DNA from: an uncultured Prevotella sp.
GTDB taxonomy: Bacteria > Bacteroidota > Bacteroidia > Bacteroidales > Bacteroidaceae
Direction: 5' to 3'
Length of the DNA stretch: 44,091 nt
NCBI GenBank assembly: GCA_900318395.1
Contig: ONKL01000048.1
Coordinates: 1 to 44,091 of the forward strand
Shown here: positions 1 to 8,165 of the stretch, piece after piece
How the letters are laid out: each line of letters starts with the position of its first letter
How positions within the stretch are numbered: position 1 is the stretch's first letter
The notes under the pieces: generated by a model
The model's input: the letters and a program-made list of their open reading frames with translations, nothing else
Databases searched by the model: none
Told to the model about the DNA's origin: nothing
Program-made: the position numbers and the translations under genes

Positions 1-91
1 GAAAAAAAGAAAATCACTAACAATAACCAAACGTATGCAAATATGAATCAAAAAACTAACTCTAACTTATGTATGAATCTTAAATCTGATG

Positions 92-123
92 CAAAGGTAA
101 GGGGATTTCCGGTTGATTCCAAA
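92..123 (-). promoter_or_regulatory. Bacteroidetes-type promoter, leftward out of the window
   Basis: On the minus strand TTTG (120-123) is followed after 20 nt by TACCTTTG (92-99), a full match to the Bacteroidetes -33/-7 consensus. It would drive a gene lying left of the window; there is no ATG on this strand between it and the edge. Confidence 0.55.
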
Positions 124-253
124 TAATTGGGTCATTTCTTCGTCGACTTGTTGCGACGGGGTTTCGGATTTGCGACAAACTGCGAGCATCCACTCATTTG
201 CGTGTCGCAAATGGGGAGTTTCAGAAGGAAAAAAAAAGAAATATCGCAAAAAA

Positions 254-285
254 CTTGGAGGACAAAAGATAATTGCCTATCTTTG
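254..285 (+). promoter_or_regulatory. Promoter of the EFR1-type gene
   Basis: CTTG (254-257), a 20-nt spacer and TATCTTTG (278-285) match the Bacteroidetes primary sigma consensus and sit 21 nt before the ATG at 307. Confidence 0.6.
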
Positions 286-306
286 TAACCGTATATATAT
301 AAAGGG

Positions 307-1110
307 ATGATATTCTATTTTTCAGGAACGGGTAATACACGATGGGTGGCCAGCGAGATTGCAAAGGCCATCAACGAGGAGTTGTTCTACATACCTGACC
401 TTATCAGGGAAGAACGCTCCGAGTTTACGTTGCACGAGGGTGAGCGCATAGGCTTCTGCTTCCCCACACATGGCTGGCAGGTACCAAGAATTGTCAGGGA
501 GTTCATCAAACGACTGAAGATGAACACCAAGGATCACTATTGCTGGGCATTGACGACCTGCGGTGACGATATGGGCGAGACAATGACCATACTGAACCGC
601 GACCTGGCTGCAAACGAGTTGTTGGCAAACAACGGTGTGCCCCTGCAGGCAGATACTACATTCTCTGTGATCATGCCCGAGAGCTACGTTTGCCTTCCTT
701 TCATGAAAACTGACCCTGAGGAGAAGGAACAATGGAAGATTGAAAATGCAAGGCGGCAACTGCAGCACATCATCCCGATTATCAAAGACTGTAAACGGGG
801 TATTGAGGAACTCGACAAAGGAGCCACTCCCCGACTCTATTCGTACGTCATCGGCGAATACTTCAACAAACGGATGGTGACGGACAAGAAATTCACGGTA
901 GACAAGGATTTGTGCACCCACTGCGGCAAGTGCGCGAAAGTCTGTCCTGTAGACAATATAAAAGGTACACCGCCCGAGTGGATTCACAACGGACGGTGCA
1001 CTTCATGTCTGGCTTGCTATCACTATTGTCCCGTGCATGCCATTAACTTCGGCAAGATTACGAGAAAGCGCGACCAATATTATTTCAATAGACGCGGGGA
1101 CCAAAGATAG
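307..1110 (+). CDS. EFR1-type flavodoxin plus 2[4Fe-4S] ferredoxin protein
   Basis: A predicted cytoplasmic electron carrier of 267 residues. The N-terminus has a flavodoxin FMN-phosphate loop (FYFSGTGNTRW, residues 3-13). The C-terminal 65 residues carry two CxxCxxCxxxCP clusters (LCTHCGKCAKVCP and CTSCLACYHYCP), each able to hold a [4Fe-4S] centre. This order, flavodoxin then bacterial ferredoxin, is that of the EFR1 family in anaerobes. The physiological partners are not known. The ATG at 307 lies 21 nt after a good promoter. The last 26 bp overlap the convergent 3' end of the YggS gene, with no terminator visible between the two. Confidence 0.88.
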   Translation: MIFYFSGTGNTRWVASEIAKAINEELFYIPDLIREERSEFTLHEGERIGFCFPTHGWQVPRIVREFIKRLKMNTKDHYCWALTTCGDDMGETMTILNRDLAANELLANNGVPLQADTTFSVIMPESYVCLPFMKTDPEEKEQWKIENARRQLQHIIPIIKDCKRGIEELDKGATPRLYSYVIGEYFNKRMVTDKKFTVDKDLCTHCGKCAKVCPVDNIKGTPPEWIHNGRCTSCLACYHYCPVHAINFGKITRKRDQYYFNRRGDQR

Positions 1111-1762
1111 CCGTGCCGATGCGAACCATTGTAGAGCGTGTCTGACAGGCAATGTCATAATCGTCGCTCATGCCCCACGAGCGCTCACAGAAAGCCTCAT
1201 CGGTAGCAAAATATTTCATCTTCACTTCGTCAAAGAAATCAGCCGCAGTCTGCATCTCACGGCGTATTTGCTGCTTATCGTCTGTAAAGGATGCCATCAT
1301 CATCAAACCGCAGATCTGAACATATTGCATCGAGCGCCATTCGCCCCCTTCGAGCAGCGAGCGACAGGCATCGAGGGTGAGTCCGTACTTGGTACTCTCT
1401 TCAGCTATATGGAGCTCAAGAAGCACACGAATGACACGCCCGCAACGCTCTGCCTGATGGTTAATCTCTTGCAGGAGCTTAAGTGAGTCAACAGCCTCAA
1501 TCATAGACACGTATGGGGCAATGTATTTTACCTTATTAGTCTGCAGATGACCAATAAAGTGCCACTCGATATCCTTGGGCAGTTGCTCGTGCTTCAGACG
1601 CAGTTCCTGTTCGTGGCTTTCGCCGAAGATACGCTGACCCTCAGCATAGGCAGCCTCGATATACTCTACAGGGTGAAACTTCGAGATGGCCACCAAGCGC
1701 ACGCCATCCGGCAATGTGTCAAGGACGGCGCGAAGATGCTCTTTAACATCGTAGCCGATCAT
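1085..1762 (-). CDS. YggS/PLPBP-family PLP homeostasis protein
   Basis: A 225-residue member of the YggS/YBL036C family, PLP-binding fold-III barrel proteins involved in vitamin B6 homeostasis and not known to be classical enzymes. The PLP lysine is in VAISKFHP (about residue 28). Other family motifs are FGESHEQE (usually GENyvQE), WHFIGHLQTNK and the C-terminal STMVRIGTAIFGPR. The length is normal. Its ATG overlaps the TGA of the upstream DUF4494 gene (ATGA), so translation is probably coupled. It is the last gene of a three-gene leftward operon. Confidence 0.92.
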   Translation of the reverse strand: MIGYDVKEHLRAVLDTLPDGVRLVAISKFHPVEYIEAAYAEGQRIFGESHEQELRLKHEQLPKDIEWHFIGHLQTNKVKYIAPYVSMIEAVDSLKLLQEINHQAERCGRVIRVLLELHIAEESTKYGLTLDACRSLLEGGEWRSMQYVQICGLMMMASFTDDKQQIRREMQTAADFFDEVKMKYFATDEAFCERSWGMSDDYDIACQTRSTMVRIGTAIFGPRVY

Positions 1763-2241
1763 TGCTCGTATTCAGGTTTGTCGGATTCTTTCTCCAGTTT
1801 CTTATACTCGAAGACATCCATCAGGGTGGTCTCATTGACGGCAGAGATGACATAGTCTATCATCGTGCCACCCATCACTTCTTCGATATTCTTCACGGCC
1901 CCATTGAAGGAACCAGCCTGGCAGAGATAGGTTACGGTAGAGCGTTTCTCCTTCTCGGTCTTCTCGTCGATGGTGATAAACTGCAGCTTTGCCTTATACC
2001 ACTTGTCGGCCATGTCATCATCAGAGAAGAATATCTCCTTATAAGTAGCCTTCTTGATATCGGCCACGTCGAACTCACCACTGATGTAAGACGACATCTC
2101 CTCAATGATACGCTCCTCGGCCTCACTGAAGCTCAGTGCGTCGACTACATAATTCTCGTTTACTTTTTTCTGCAAGCCATCTTCCATCACTTTCTCGTAA
2201 CGGATCTTGCACTCAAACCAATTTGCTGTTCTTGATCTCAT
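1759..2241 (-). CDS. DUF4494 domain protein
   Basis: A 160-residue soluble protein that matches the DUF4494 family of Bacteroidetes (WFECKIRYEKVMEDG near the N-terminus, then a conserved central region with KATYKEIFFSDDD and TYLCQAGSFNGAVKNIEEVM). No signal peptide or membrane segment is visible. Its function is unknown; I recognise the family only as a conserved neighbour of yggS in this phylum. It starts 2 nt after the pseudokinase stop and overlaps the yggS start by 4 nt, so it is very probably co-translated with both. Confidence 0.85.
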   Translation of the reverse strand: MRSRTANWFECKIRYEKVMEDGLQKKVNENYVVDALSFSEAEERIIEEMSSYISGEFDVADIKKATYKEIFFSDDDMADKWYKAKLQFITIDEKTEKEKRSTVTYLCQAGSFNGAVKNIEEVMGGTMIDYVISAVNETTLMDVFEYKKLEKESDKPEYEQ

Positions 2242-2243
2242 TA

Positions 2244-3728
2244 TTATTTTCTTCTATATTGATAATTCTCAGGGTCAACGGGATCGTACGGATCTACGCC
2301 ATATTTATCCCTGTGTTGCCGGTAGATGTCCTGATTACTGGTCTTCGACCGCGAAGAGTTTGTAGTCGAGGGCGTTGTTGTGGTAGTCGTCGGAAGCGTC
2401 GCTTCTGAAGAACTACTATAAGTAGACTGTTGAGTCGTCTTCTTATCCTGGGGTATAGGTTTCAGCCCCATATAGTTCTTGTCGAGGGCCTTCATCTTCT
2501 TATCGGTAAGCTGGTCGATAATCTCTGAGGCGATATGCTGTGAACGCTCGCTGGAGAGACTGCTCGACTTAGCTATTTCAGCCTGTTTCTTGGCGAGTTC
2601 CTCTGTCATGGCCTTGCTTCGTACCAGGAACTCTTTCTCGCTCATATTCATCTTGTCGCCTGTGTAGACTTTATCGAGAATCTGATCAGCAGCGCGAGTG
2701 AACTGCTTACGGAAGATAGCCTCAGCCTTAGAATTATAGGTACGAAGATCGCGCTCATCGACACCCAGAGAATCCTGGCGATGGCGCTCGGCAGCCACGA
2801 TCCTGGCTATGGCGGCAGAGTCGAGATCGGCACCTATACCCAACAGGAGCTCGTCGTCGACCATCTCGTCAGGAACAGGTTCCTTGACAGGCTTCACAAA
2901 CTCTACAGCATCAGGACTTGGTAGCAGATAAACGAAGAGCCCCAGGATGACAAGAGCAACAGCAAGGGCAACGGCACCCATCGTAACCGTGCGACGTAAG
3001 TTGCTAAGACGGGAAATAGCCTTATACATTTCTTCTACAGAGCCATAACGCAGTTCTGGAGATGTCTGTGTAGCTCTGTTAACGATGGATTTCAGCTCAG
3101 TAGGCAAACCAGACGACTGATAGATCCACTGGAGGAACTTACCAAGGGCATAGACCTCGCTATGGGCGTCGGCTTTTCCAAATTTCAACACCTCGGGAGC
3201 CACAAAAGCTGCGTCTGTGTCGTCTTCATAGAGCACGTCCTGGTCAGCCTTCAGATAGAAAGAGCCATGATTGAGAAGACACACCATCCGGTCGCTCTTG
3301 CGGATAAACACATTGTTAGGAGAATAGCAGAGATGATAGATGCCTTGCTCGTTGAGCAGGATGGTAAATTTAAACAGTTCGCGGATAGTTTGTTCAAGGA
3401 AATCATTCTGGGCCACAATGGCGGGATCATCATTGAGCATCTGCCCGATAGTCAGGAAATGCCCTACCTCAACGGCGATAGCGAAGAGACCATCATCACC
3501 ATCATTAGGTGTGAAGTGTAGCTGATGACGGTCGGTAATCTTCTTTGTGGCCTCATACTCTTCCTGCACACCTTTGGAAAACACAAGGCTGTCAGTCAGC
3601 TCGTCATGAAACTCGACAAAGTTAGAGAAACGTCCGTCGATCAGACGCTTATAAAAGTACCCATAAGGCGTGCGGATACGGGTGGTCTTACGCGCGTTCC
3701 TTGTTTCTATCAATTCTTCAAAATTCAT
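2244..3728 (-). CDS. Membrane-anchored protein kinase-like protein, probable pseudokinase
   Basis: A 494-residue protein with an N-terminal kinase-like domain (about 1-245), one membrane segment (about 248-270, GAVALAVALVILGLFVYLLP) and a charged, low-complexity C-terminal tail rich in Ser/Thr. The kinase fold is suggested by YFYKRL (possible beta-3 lysine), FVAPEVLK (APE motif), SEVYALGKFLQWIY (helix F) and a C-lobe ending SPELRYGSVEEMYKAI. The catalytic loop reads IYHLCYSPNNVF, without the HRD aspartate, and the DFG position reads NHGSF. Both key aspartates therefore appear lost, and catalysis is unlikely. It heads the operon with DUF4494 and yggS. Confidence 0.75.
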   Translation of the reverse strand: MNFEELIETRNARKTTRIRTPYGYFYKRLIDGRFSNFVEFHDELTDSLVFSKGVQEEYEATKKITDRHQLHFTPNDGDDGLFAIAVEVGHFLTIGQMLNDDPAIVAQNDFLEQTIRELFKFTILLNEQGIYHLCYSPNNVFIRKSDRMVCLLNHGSFYLKADQDVLYEDDTDAAFVAPEVLKFGKADAHSEVYALGKFLQWIYQSSGLPTELKSIVNRATQTSPELRYGSVEEMYKAISRLSNLRRTVTMGAVALAVALVILGLFVYLLPSPDAVEFVKPVKEPVPDEMVDDELLLGIGADLDSAAIARIVAAERHRQDSLGVDERDLRTYNSKAEAIFRKQFTRAADQILDKVYTGDKMNMSEKEFLVRSKAMTEELAKKQAEIAKSSSLSSERSQHIASEIIDQLTDKKMKALDKNYMGLKPIPQDKKTTQQSTYSSSSEATLPTTTTTTPSTTNSSRSKTSNQDIYRQHRDKYGVDPYDPVDPENYQYRRK

Positions 3729-3761
3729 CGTTCAAACCTGCTTTTGATTGATTTTGTCGGG

Positions 3762-3793
3762 CAAAAGTACAAAGAATTTCAGATATACGCAAA
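3762..3793 (-). promoter_or_regulatory. Promoter of the pseudokinase-DUF4494-yggS operon
   Basis: On the minus strand TTTG (3790-3793), a 20-nt spacer and TACTTTTG (3762-3769) match the Bacteroidetes consensus. The -7 element ends 33 nt before the ATG at 3728. Confidence 0.6.
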
Positions 3794-3833
3794 TTTTTAA
3801 CGACACTTTGCGCAGATTTACGATAATTTGTGT

Positions 3834-3841
3834 TACCTTTG
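3834..3841 (+). promoter_or_regulatory. -7 element for the aminotransferase gene
   Basis: TACCTTTG matches the -7 consensus; no good TTTG lies at the usual distance upstream. The leader up to the ATG at 3896 is A-rich with imperfect AAAAGTAAAA repeats. Confidence 0.45.
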
Positions 3842-3895
3842 CACCGATTTTACAAAAGTAAAAAACAAAAAGGTAAAAAGTAAAACTAGAAAAAG

Positions 3896-5098
3896 ATGCC
3901 AGAAATATCAGTCCGTGGCCTTGAGATGCCAGAGTCACCAATCCGAAAGCTCGCACCTCTTGCCGCAGCAGCCAAGAAAAGAGGGACCAAGGTGTATCAC
4001 CTGAATATCGGTCAGCCCGATCTGCCCACTCCGCAGGTGGGGCTCGATGCATTGAAACAGATCGACCGAGAGATCCTAGAGTATTCTCCTTCACAGGGTT
4101 ATCTCAGCTACAGGGAGAAGTTGGTGGACTACTACGCGAAATACAACATTAACGTGACGGCCGAGGATATCATCATTACCTCAGGCGGCTCGGAGGCTGT
4201 GCTCTTCGCTTTCCTCTCGTGCCTGAACCCTGGCGACGAGATTATAGTCCCGGAACCGGCTTACGCCAACTACATGGCCTTTGCCATCTCGGCTGGTGCG
4301 AAGATCAGGACCATTGCTACAACTATAGAGGAGGGATTCTCTTTGCCGAAGGTGGAGAAGTTCGAAGAACTCATCAACGAGCGTACGCGCGCCATCATGA
4401 TCTGTAACCCCAACAACCCTACGGGCTATCTCTATACACGTCGCGAGATGAATCAGATACGCGATCTGGTTAAGAAGTACGACCTGTATCTCTTCTCCGA
4501 TGAGGTATATCGCGAGTACATTTATACGGGCTCTCCCTATATCTCTGCTTGCCATCTGGAAGGTATCGAGCAAAACGTGATACTTATCGACTCAGTGTCG
4601 AAGCGTTACTCGGAGTGCGGTATTCGTATTGGCGCACTCATCACAAAAAATGTGGAAGTAAGAAAGGCCGTGATGAAATTCTGTCAGGCTCGTCTCTCAC
4701 CTCCTCTTATCGGACAGATTGTGGCAGAGGCCTCTTTGGATGCGCCTGAGGAGTATTACCGTGACGTATACGATGAGTATGTAGAGCGTCGAAAATGTCT
4801 TATCGATGGGCTGAACCGTATCCCTGGCGTCTATTCCCCCATCCCGATGGGTGCATTCTACACAGTAGCCAAACTGCCCGTCGATGATGCAGAGAAATTC
4901 TGCCGTTGGTGCCTGTCGGAGTTTGAATACGAGGGCGAGACGGTGATGATGGCTCCTGCAGCAGGATTTTACACGACCCCAGGAGCTGGCATCAATCAGG
5001 TGCGTATCGCATACGTACTGAAGAAAGAAGATCTGGAACGTGCACTCGTCGTGCTACGCAAGGCACTCGAAGCATATCCAGGCCGCATGGATGATTAA
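3896..5098 (+). CDS. PLP-dependent aminotransferase, class I/II (AspC/AspB-like)
   Basis: A 400-residue fold-type I aminotransferase. Motifs seen: YSPSQGYLSYREKL near residue 62, the substrate/PLP segment NPNNPTGYLY (about 170-179), DEVYREY, and the Schiff-base lysine in SVSKRYSECGIRIG (about residue 236). The full length and clear motifs indicate an active enzyme. Family members transfer amino groups from aspartate, aromatic or other amino acids to 2-oxoglutarate; the exact substrate cannot be read from the sequence. The stop codon directly abuts a 7-bp tandem repeat that leads into the next gene, so the two are probably co-transcribed. Confidence 0.9.
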   Translation: MPEISVRGLEMPESPIRKLAPLAAAAKKRGTKVYHLNIGQPDLPTPQVGLDALKQIDREILEYSPSQGYLSYREKLVDYYAKYNINVTAEDIIITSGGSEAVLFAFLSCLNPGDEIIVPEPAYANYMAFAISAGAKIRTIATTIEEGFSLPKVEKFEELINERTRAIMICNPNNPTGYLYTRREMNQIRDLVKKYDLYLFSDEVYREYIYTGSPYISACHLEGIEQNVILIDSVSKRYSECGIRIGALITKNVEVRKAVMKFCQARLSPPLIGQIVAEASLDAPEEYYRDVYDEYVERRKCLIDGLNRIPGVYSPIPMGAFYTVAKLPVDDAEKFCRWCLSEFEYEGETVMMAPAAGFYTTPGAGINQVRIAYVLKKEDLERALVVLRKALEAYPGRMDD

Positions 5099-5130
5099 GT
5101 TTACAGTTTACAGTTTACGGTTTACAGTTG
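5099..5130 (+). repeat. Heptanucleotide tandem repeat (GTTTACA)n
   Basis: Four heptads, GTTTACA, GTTTACA, GTTTACG, GTTTACA, followed by GTTG. The array begins at the base after the aminotransferase stop codon and ends in the TTG (5128-5130) used as the start codon of the permease gene, so it fills the whole intergenic space. Confidence 0.9.
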
Positions 5131-6375
5131 AATCTACCTCTTTTCATAGCAAGGAGACTTTATAGCGACAAGGGCGACAAGCGGAAAGTGAGTCGCCCTG
5201 CTATTCGTATAGCCATCATCGGAGTGGCTATCGGCCTGGCTGTCATGATTGTCACCGTGAGTGTGGTGCTGGGATTCAAGCACACAATCCGCGACAAAGT
5301 AATCGGATTCGGCAGTCATATTCAGGTGCACCACGTACTGACATACAGCGGTTCCGACCCTCACCCCATCTGTCTCGACGACACGCTGATGGCAAAACTG
5401 CAGAGCATCCAAGGGGTCAGACATGTGGAACGCTACACGATGGCACAAGGCATCCTGAAAACCGACAACGACTTCCTCGGAGCCATGTTCAAGGGCATAG
5501 GTCCTGAATACGATACATCTTTCCTGAAAGAGCATTTGCTGACAGGCGAAATGCCACAGTTCAGCGACACGACCAGTCACTACCAGCTGTTGATCTCAAA
5601 AATGATCGCCGATAAACTGCAGCTGAAAACGGGTGACAAGGTATTTGCCTATTTTATTGACGATGACGGGGTCAAGACCAGACGCTATACCATAAATGGT
5701 ATCTACCAGACAAACCTGACCAGATTCGACGAGGCAATCTGCTTCACGAATATCTATACTGCCAACAAAATCAATGGTTGGAATCAAGACCAGTTTACTG
5801 GAGCAGAGATCAGCGTTGAGAATATCGCACAACTGCAACAGACTGCAGACCGATTCGTAGAGCAAATCAACCGCACAGAAGACCGGCAAGGCAATGTGTT
5901 GACATCAGAGACCATCTATGAGTTATATCCACAAGTATTCTCCTGGCTCGAACTGTTAGACCTCAACGTGTGGATTATCCTAATCCTCATGGTTTGCGTA
6001 GCTGGCTTTACGATGATTAGTGGACTGCTTATCATCATCCTCGAACGCACTCAAATGATTGGCACCCTGAAGGCCATTGGTTCAAGAAACAGCGTCATCA
6101 GACATACCTTCCTCTGGTTCTCTGTATTCATCATCGGACAAGGTCTCATTTGGGGTAATATCGTCGGGCTGGGTATTGTACTGATACAGAAATACACAGG
6201 TATCGTATCGCTTGACCCGCAGACCTACTACGTCAGTGAGGCACCTATGGAGCTCAACATACCACTGGTGGTACTCATCAATCTTGCAACCCTCGCAATC
6301 TGTGTTTTTGTGCTCATCGCACCAAGCTATATGATTTCGCATATTCACCCGGCAAAATCCATGAGATACGAATAA
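5128..6375 (+). CDS. LolE/FtsX-family ABC transporter permease
   Basis: A 415-residue inner-membrane permease with the MacB/LolE architecture: one N-terminal membrane helix (about 27-48, IAIIGVAIGLAVMIVTVSVV), a periplasmic domain of about 200 residues, and three C-terminal helices (about 270-410) containing GTLKAIGSRNSVIR, the FtsX-family coupling motif. By family it would act in lipoprotein release or a related envelope transport step, with an ATPase encoded elsewhere. The start is TTG. It is chosen because NLPLFIARRLYS right after it is the usual N-terminus of this family and there is no upstream in-frame ATG. Confidence 0.85.
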   Translation: MNLPLFIARRLYSDKGDKRKVSRPAIRIAIIGVAIGLAVMIVTVSVVLGFKHTIRDKVIGFGSHIQVHHVLTYSGSDPHPICLDDTLMAKLQSIQGVRHVERYTMAQGILKTDNDFLGAMFKGIGPEYDTSFLKEHLLTGEMPQFSDTTSHYQLLISKMIADKLQLKTGDKVFAYFIDDDGVKTRRYTINGIYQTNLTRFDEAICFTNIYTANKINGWNQDQFTGAEISVENIAQLQQTADRFVEQINRTEDRQGNVLTSETIYELYPQVFSWLELLDLNVWIILILMVCVAGFTMISGLLIIILERTQMIGTLKAIGSRNSVIRHTFLWFSVFIIGQGLIWGNIVGLGIVLIQKYTGIVSLDPQTYYVSEAPMELNIPLVVLINLATLAICVFVLIAPSYMISHIHPAKSMRYE

Positions 6376-6440
6376 ATCTGTCTGAAAACTCCACAAAACT
6401 AATTATTTTTCTAAATTTCACAAAAAATTGCACATTTTTT

Positions 6441-6471
6441 TTTGCTGTGTGCAGAAAATGATATACCTTTG
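6441..6471 (+). promoter_or_regulatory. Promoter of the acyl-CoA synthetase pair
   Basis: TTTG (6441-6444), a 19-nt spacer and TACCTTTG (6464-6471) are a full match to the Bacteroidetes consensus, 29 nt before the ATG at 6501. Confidence 0.7.
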
Positions 6472-6500
6472 CACAAAATTTCAAAATTTGTGCAATTTCA

Positions 6501-8159
6501 ATGGAGACTTTCAGCAGCTTTAATGCTTATATCCAAAGAGCAATCGTAGAGAACTGGGATCAGGACGCACTGACCGATTACCAAGGTGTAACTCTACAAT
6601 TTCATGATGTGGCACGCAAGATAGAAAAGATTCACATCCTTTTCGAGAACAGTGGTGTCGAAATGGGTGATAAGATAGCCATCTGCGGACGTAATTCTGC
6701 CCACTGGGCAGTAGCCTATCTAGCCACACTTACTTATGGCGCAGTAGCTGTGCCCATCCTTCACGAATTCAATGGCGAACAGATTCAAAACATCGTAAAC
6801 CACTCTGAATCGAAACTGCTTTTTATCGGTGACTTTGCCGTGAAGACCATCGATCCTGAACAGATGCCCGCACTTGAAGCCATCATCAACCTGCCCGATT
6901 TCTCGTTACTGATTTCACGCTCTAGTAAAGTAACGTATGCGCGCGAACATCTTAATATGTTATTCGGCAGCAAGTTCCCCAAAGCATTCAGAGCGGAACA
7001 CGTGGATTATCACAAAGACGAGGCCGATGAGCTGGCACTAATCAATTACACGAGTGGAACTACAGGATTCTCCAAAGGCGTGATGCTCCCATATAGAGCT
7101 CTCTGGGGTAATGTGGAATACATTATACGCTTATTGGGCAAGCATGTAAAGGCTGGCGACAATATGCTGAGCATCTTACCCATGGCCCACATGTATGGCA
7201 TGGCCATCGAGTTCCTTTTTGGTTTCTGTAATGGCTGTCACCTGTTTTTCCTCACACGTCTGCCGTCACCCGCTATCATCGCAGAAGCCTTCGCTACAGT
7301 AAAGCCCGCCGTCATTATCACGGTGCCGCTGATCATTGAGAAAATCATACGCAAGAGAGTATTCCCAAAGATCCAGGACAACCGTGTTCGCCTGCTACTG
7401 GCTATGCCCGTTGTAAGTAAGAAGGTAAAGGAGCGCATCTGCAACGAGGTATTCAAGGCCTTCGGTGGCAACCTCTATGAGGTTATCGTGGGCGGCGCCC
7501 CCCTTTCCAAGGAAGTCGAGGAATTCCTCATCTCTATCGGCTTCCCCATCACCGTGGGTTACGGCACTACCGAGTGCGCACCTCTCATCTCCTACTGTGA
7601 CTGGCAGGATTTCAAGGCTGGTTCGTGTGGCAGACCCGTCGACCGTATGGAGGTGAAAATACTATCGGATGACCCAGAGAATATCCCTGGCGAGATCGTG
7701 ACAAAAGGAACGAACCTGATGCTGGGATACTATAGAAATGTTGAGGCTACACAAAAGGCCATCGACAATGAAGGCTATTATCACACTGGCGACCTGGCTA
7801 CAATGTCGAGCAGCGGACACATCTTCATCAGAGGACGTATCAAGAACATGCTGTTGGGCGCTAACGGACAGAACGTCTACCCTGAAGAAATCGAGGACAA
7901 GCTCAATACAATGGCGATGGTTGCAGAGAGCCTGGTCATCCAGCGTGGTGACAAGCTTGTGGCACTGATCCACCCCGACAAGGACGAGATGATGAATTTC
8001 AGCCGTGAAGAACTGGAGCACATCATGGAAGAGAACCGTCAGGCTCTTAACAATCAGTTGCCCGTTTACAGTCGCATCTCGCACATTGAACTGCAAGATG
8101 AGGAGTTTGCCAAAACGCCTAAGAAGAGTATAAAACGCTACTTATATCAGAATAACTAA
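6501..8159 (+). CDS. AMP-binding acyl-CoA synthetase-like protein, copy 1
   Basis: A 552-residue adenylate-forming enzyme of the long-chain acyl-CoA synthetase type. The AMP/ATP loop is YTSGTTGFSKGVMLPYRAL (from about residue 182). Further motifs are VGYGTTECAP (about 350), YHTGDLA (about 430), GRIKNMLLGANGQNVYPEEIE (hinge, 445-465) and the C-terminal catalytic lysine region TPKKSIKRYLY. It would activate a fatty or other carboxylic acid with ATP and probably load CoA; the substrate is not evident. The second copy starts 6 nt after its stop, and the two proteins align over their whole length. Confidence 0.9.
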   Translation: METFSSFNAYIQRAIVENWDQDALTDYQGVTLQFHDVARKIEKIHILFENSGVEMGDKIAICGRNSAHWAVAYLATLTYGAVAVPILHEFNGEQIQNIVNHSESKLLFIGDFAVKTIDPEQMPALEAIINLPDFSLLISRSSKVTYAREHLNMLFGSKFPKAFRAEHVDYHKDEADELALINYTSGTTGFSKGVMLPYRALWGNVEYIIRLLGKHVKAGDNMLSILPMAHMYGMAIEFLFGFCNGCHLFFLTRLPSPAIIAEAFATVKPAVIITVPLIIEKIIRKRVFPKIQDNRVRLLLAMPVVSKKVKERICNEVFKAFGGNLYEVIVGGAPLSKEVEEFLISIGFPITVGYGTTECAPLISYCDWQDFKAGSCGRPVDRMEVKILSDDPENIPGEIVTKGTNLMLGYYRNVEATQKAIDNEGYYHTGDLATMSSSGHIFIRGRIKNMLLGANGQNVYPEEIEDKLNTMAMVAESLVIQRGDKLVALIHPDKDEMMNFSREELEHIMEENRQALNNQLPVYSRISHIELQDEEFAKTPKKSIKRYLYQNN

Positions 8160-8165
8160 TCGCTT

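Larger units (their letters stand above)
1..306. other. Intergenic left edge
   Basis: No convincing gene is seen in these 306 bases. The stretch holds a leftward promoter (92-123), a 10-bp inverted repeat (ATTTGCGACA at 168-177 and TGTCGCAAAT at 203-212) with further TTGCGAC-like motifs between 150 and 208, and the rightward promoter of the next gene. Two open frames of 60-65 codons overlap each other on opposite strands here and look like translations of the repeat. Confidence 0.6.

Noticed and set aside
67-310. Open frames 67-249 (minus) and 113-310 (plus) at the left edge
   Set aside because: They overlap on opposite strands, cover promoters and an inverted repeat, and match no family I know.
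1085-1110. Antisense regulation through the 26-bp overlap of the EFR1-type and yggS 3' ends
   Set aside because: Convergent overlaps of this size are common and nothing else points to regulation.
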